DNA of 53,332 bases from Lachnospiraceae bacterium (GTDB lineage: Bacteria > Bacillota > Clostridia > Lachnospirales > Lachnospiraceae). Positions 50,632 to 53,332 of this stretch are shown here, piece by piece. Positions within the stretch are counted from its first letter, which is position 1, and each line of letters begins with the position of its first letter. The notes beneath the pieces were generated by a model. The model was not told the DNA's origin. It worked only from the letters and a program-made list of their open reading frames with translations, and searched no databases. The stretch covers positions 56,588 through 109,919 of the forward strand of contig VSNG01000008.1 of assembly GCA_009774175.1 (NCBI GenBank), in the 5' to 3' direction. The translations under genes were made by a program, and so were the position numbers.

Positions 50632-51717
50632 CTATTCACAGGTAAACGCCTCTATCTGCCTGCACATCAGCGCATAAAGATCCCCCTTATCCCGATATGC
50701 CAGCGTCCATTCCACGATTTTTTCCATGGCAGTCTCCAGATTCCATACAGGCCGCCAGCCAAACGTCGTTTTCAGCTTTGAGCAGTCGAGTTTCAGATAA
50801 TTGGCCTCATGGGGCCCGCCGTCCGACACATTTTTCCACCCCACATGCTCGCCCGACGCCTGATTCCATTTCTCGCAAAACAGCGTTACCAGGTCTCCCG
50901 CCGCATAACAGTCCGTCTCATCCGGCCCTACGTTATAGCTTCCCGCATATGCCGGGTTTTCATACTGCTTTTTCGCCATAAGAAGATATACCATAAGAGG
51001 CTCCAGAACATGCTGAAAGGGTCTGATGGAAGCGGGGTTTCGCACAATGATTTCCTGCCCGGAAAGCGCCGCGCGCACACAGTCCGGCACGATTCGGTCC
51101 ACCGCAAAGTCTCCGCCGCCGATCACATTGCCCGCACGCGCCGTTGAGATCGCCGTATGCCGCCCGGATTCCTCTCCAAAAAAGGAATTTTTATAGCTGG
51201 ACGTCACCAACTCGGAACAAGACTTGGAATTGGAATAAGGGTCGTAACCGTTTAGCTCTTCGTTTTCCCGATATCCCCAGGCCCACTCCCGGTTCAGATA
51301 TACCTTGTCCGTAGTCACATTGATAAAGGAACGCACGCTTTCGCACGTTCTTACGCACTCCAGCACATGCACCGTTCCCATCACATTGGTCTCATAAGTA
51401 TAAACAGGATCTTTATAGGACTCCCGGACAATCGGCTGGGCCGCCATATGAATCACAATTTCGGGACGGCACTCTTCAAAAGTCTGCCGCAGCCGGGCAA
51501 GATCTCTGATATCACCAATCACGGAGTTTATCCGCTTTTCCATATCCGTCAGCGCAAAGACCGACGGATCCGTAGGCGGCTCCAGCGCATAACCTGTCAC
51601 CTGCGCGCCCGCCTGCAAAAGGATGGCGCACAGCCACGTCCCCTTAAAGCCCGTATGCCCTGTCACCAAAACTCTTTTACCCCTGTAAAAATCCAGTCCA
51701 AAGTCAGTTCGCGTCAT
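50632..51717 (-). CDS. rfbG: CDP-glucose 4,6-dehydratase
   Basis: A 361-residue extended short-chain dehydrogenase. VTGHTGFKGTWL (about 19-30) is the RfbG-specific NAD loop. TTDKVYLNREW and YSNSKSCSE give the catalytic Thr-Asp-Lys/Tyr-x3-Lys residues, and ARAGNVIGGGDFA follows. It converts CDP-glucose to CDP-4-keto-6-deoxyglucose, the substrate of RfbH encoded just upstream. The cytidylyltransferase RfbF that makes CDP-glucose is not in the window. Start 51717 is the family start. Confidence 0.95.
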   Translation of the reverse strand: MTRTDFGLDFYRGKRVLVTGHTGFKGTWLCAILLQAGAQVTGYALEPPTDPSVFALTDMEKRINSVIGDIRDLARLRQTFEECRPEIVIHMAAQPIVRESYKDPVYTYETNVMGTVHVLECVRTCESVRSFINVTTDKVYLNREWAWGYRENEELNGYDPYSNSKSCSELVTSSYKNSFFGEESGRHTAISTARAGNVIGGGDFAVDRIVPDCVRAALSGQEIIVRNPASIRPFQHVLEPLMVYLLMAKKQYENPAYAGSYNVGPDETDCYAAGDLVTLFCEKWNQASGEHVGWKNVSDGGPHEANYLKLDCSKLKTTFGWRPVWNLETAMEKIVEWTLAYRDKGDLYALMCRQIEAFTCE

Positions 51718-51744
51718 ATTCTCTTCTTTCCTTTTTCATTTCTG

Positions 51745-53103
51745 TCACTGCGATACCGCCTCTATCAGCGTTTTCGCCATGTAGTCTATCATTTCATCCG
51801 TCATGCCGGGATAAACCCCGATCCAGAACGTATCCGCCATAATGCGGTCTGTATTCTCCAGACTGCCCACAATACGGTAGCCCTCGCCCGTCGCGCGCAT
51901 CTCGTCAAAGCAGGGATGCTTGGTCAGGTTTCCTGCAAACAGCATTCTCGTCTGAATACCATGCTCCTCCATGAAGCGCACCACCTGACTGCGGTCAACG
52001 CCGTTCTTACAGGTAAGCAAAAACCCAAACCAGCTGGGCTCGGAATCGACGCACGCTTCCGGCAAAATCAGCTTGTCCGTGATATGCGCGTCTGCATCCG
52101 CCGCAAGAAGCTTTTCCTTCATCCTTTCAAAATTATGACGCCTGCGCTCTACAAAGGAGGGAAATTTCTCTAACTGCGCACACCCGATGGCTGCCTGCAA
52201 ATCCGTCGCTTTCAGGTTATATCCGAAGTGAGAGTACACATATTTATGATCATAGCCAAGGGGCAGTTCTCCATACTGCCTGTCGAACCGATGGCCGCAC
52301 AGATTATCATGCCCGGAAGGACACACGCAGTCGCGCCCCCAGTCCCTGAATGAACGGACGCACTTATGCAGCAGCGGATTGTCCGTATACACCGCGCCGC
52401 CCTCTCCCATGGTCATATGATGCGGCGGGTAAAAACTGGACGTTCCGATATCTCCCACCGTACCCGTCAGCTTCTTTTCCCCGTCTATCGTATATTCAGA
52501 ACCCAGCGCGTCGCAGTTATCCTCCACCAGCCAGAGGTCGTGCTCTTTACAGAACGCGCTGACCGCCTTCAGGTCAAAGGGATTGCCAAGCGTATGCGCA
52601 ATCATGACCGCCTTCGTCTTCTCAGAAAGGGCCTTCTCCAGCATGGTCACATCAATATTGTACTGCGGAATCGTTACGTCCACAAATACCGGCACCGCGC
52701 CGTACTGTATCATCGGCGCCACCGTCGTGGGAAATCCCGCCGCCACGGTGATGATCTCATCCCCCCTGTTAATCCTGCGTTCTCCAAGAAGCGGAGAGGT
52801 CAGCGCCATAAATGCCAGCAGGTTGGCGGAGGAGCCGGAATTAACAAGAGAGCAGAAACGAATGCCCAGATAATCCGCCATCTGCTTTTCAAACTGATCC
52901 GTATATCTTCCTGACGTCAGCCAAAATTCCAGCGCACTGTCCACCAGATTGGTCATCTCCCCACTGTCATAAACACGGGAGGCATAGGGAATTCGGTCGC
53001 CTTCCTGAAAGGGTTTCTTCACGTTGTGGTAGGTGTCGCAGTATTCCTTTACCAATGATAAAATTTCTTCTTTTGCCTGTTGTTCGGTTTTTTTGGTTGT
53101 CAT
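51745..53103 (-). CDS. rfbH: CDP-4-keto-6-deoxy-D-glucose-3-dehydrase
   Basis: A 452-residue PMP- and iron-sulfur-dependent enzyme of the DegT/DnrJ/EryC1 fold. The motif SFYPPHHMTMGEGG (223-236) has His229 where aminotransferases carry the PLP-binding Lys, the hallmark of E1-type dehydrases. Cysteines at 197, 259, 261 and 269 probably hold the cluster. It removes the C3 hydroxyl, leading to 3,6-dideoxyhexoses such as abequose, paratose, tyvelose or ascarylose, or to branched sugars. The reductase partner (E3) and the last enzymes are not present here. First gene of the operon; TCCTC-complement ribosome site GAGGAG lies 7 nt before ATG. Confidence 0.95.
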   Translation of the reverse strand: MTTKKTEQQAKEEILSLVKEYCDTYHNVKKPFQEGDRIPYASRVYDSGEMTNLVDSALEFWLTSGRYTDQFEKQMADYLGIRFCSLVNSGSSANLLAFMALTSPLLGERRINRGDEIITVAAGFPTTVAPMIQYGAVPVFVDVTIPQYNIDVTMLEKALSEKTKAVMIAHTLGNPFDLKAVSAFCKEHDLWLVEDNCDALGSEYTIDGEKKLTGTVGDIGTSSFYPPHHMTMGEGGAVYTDNPLLHKCVRSFRDWGRDCVCPSGHDNLCGHRFDRQYGELPLGYDHKYVYSHFGYNLKATDLQAAIGCAQLEKFPSFVERRRHNFERMKEKLLAADADAHITDKLILPEACVDSEPSWFGFLLTCKNGVDRSQVVRFMEEHGIQTRMLFAGNLTKHPCFDEMRATGEGYRIVGSLENTDRIMADTFWIGVYPGMTDEMIDYMAKTLIEAVSQ

Positions 53104-53149
53104 GATTTCTCCTCTGGTTTTGTTAATGCATCAAAAAATATTCTCTTCT

Positions 53150-53178
53150 ATAATAGCGTTATTTTATATTTTTTTCAA
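53150..53178 (-). promoter_or_regulatory. Promoter for the rfbH-rfbG-VTC operon
   Basis: On the minus strand TTGAAA (53173-53178) and TATTAT (53150-53155) are 17 nt apart, 47 nt before ATG 53103. No terminator is seen inside the five-gene operon that follows. Confidence 0.82.
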
Positions 53179-53332
53179 GTGGGAGGGATTGCATGCAAAA
53201 AAAGGATCTAATGTAAGCGCATCTTATAATTTTGTCGTTTATAAACGAAGGATAATTCCTGATTATTAATAATTATTGGATAGCAATGTGGTATTTGACA
53301 GTTCCATGGATAATTTGGGATTATTTTGGGAC
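53179..53332. other. AT-rich upstream region, no gene seen
   Basis: No coding frame with a ribosome site is visible in these last 154 nt. A perfect 14-bp palindrome TCGTTTATAAACGA lies at 53235-53248 and a 12-bp palindrome ATTATTAATAAT at 53262-53273. Several GGATAAT/GGATTAT-like short repeats follow toward the edge. The region may carry upstream regulatory sites for the rfbH operon. Confidence 0.5.

Noticed and set aside
1..53332. tRNA, rRNA, insertion sequences, integrases or att-like direct repeats
   Set aside because: Looked for but none recognised; the variety of gene directions suggests modular exchange, yet no mobile gene or boundary repeat is visible.

Overview
This window looks like chromosomal DNA from a low-to-mid GC Gram-positive Clostridia, most likely a Lachnospiraceae-type gut bacterium. 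The basis is purine-rich AGGAGG-type ribosome binding sites before nearly every gene, consensus sigma-A promoters (for example TTGAAA-17-TATTAT and TTGCCA-17-TATAAT), and the gene content: MBOAT/SGNH pairs, large polytopic envelope proteins, a BspA-like leucine-rich-repeat protein and a VTC/DUF4956 pair. The species assignment is inference. Almost the whole window is one cell-surface glycan locus of about 52 kb. I saw no rRNA, tRNA, CRISPR array, transposase or phage gene.

Layout. 1-1030: a partial, very acidic repeat protein (minus) and a small zinc-ribbon protein (plus). 1239-2291: a membrane-anchored SGNH-like protein whose usual catalytic serine position is Asp. 7102-2354 (minus operon): two polytopic or membrane proteins, then an MBOAT acyltransferase with a DltD/AlgX-like SGNH partner. 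7215-8810: an FAD-dependent oxidoreductase. 16218-8866 (minus operon): GtrA flippase-like protein, a large membrane protein, radical SAM/SPASM enzyme, SGNH lipoprotein, and an ABC ATPase with two ABC-2 permeases. 16296-16700: a lone VOC/glyoxalase-fold protein on the plus strand. 20324-16708 (minus): FkbH-like enzyme, acyl carrier protein and a membrane protein, preceded by another SGNH protein (21558-20434). 21776-23557: a polytopic protein (plus). 27919-23539 (minus): second MBOAT, polyprenyl-phosphate-type GT2 and a DUF6020-like membrane protein. 28054-32159 (plus): GtrII-like glucosyltransferase, third MBOAT and its SGNH partner. 41098-32212 (minus, eight tightly coupled genes): GT8, GT4, GT2, UDP-glucose dehydrogenase, UDP-glucuronate 4-epimerase-like enzyme, GtrB-like GT2, a polytopic protein and a YdjC/ChbG-like deacetylase. 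41295-42308: GT2 (plus). 45643-42315: two GT-C-type membrane proteins (minus). 45809-46153: XRE regulator. 46976-46170: LRR protein. 53103-47169 (minus): RfbH, RfbG, VTC-domain polymerase, DUF4956 protein and a GT-C-type protein.

How the genes fit together (inference). Nucleotide sugars are made by the UDP-glucuronate/galacturonate genes and by the CDP-4-keto-6-deoxyglucose branch (RfbG, RfbH). Cytoplasmic GT2/GT4/GT8 enzymes build a lipid-linked glycan. Two GT2 enzymes load sugars on a polyprenyl phosphate that GtrA may flip, and about ten polytopic GT-C-like proteins may transfer these sugars outside the membrane. Three MBOATs and five SGNH-type proteins would O-acylate the product.

The most interesting idea is that the FkbH-like enzyme and the stand-alone acyl carrier protein make an acyl-S-ACP (glyceroyl in characterised FkbH systems) that feeds one of the MBOATs. 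That would be a Dlt-like surface acylation route with FkbH in place of the adenylating enzyme DltA. Genes for the polymerase/flippase or polysaccharide ABC exporter are not recognisable here and may lie outside the window.
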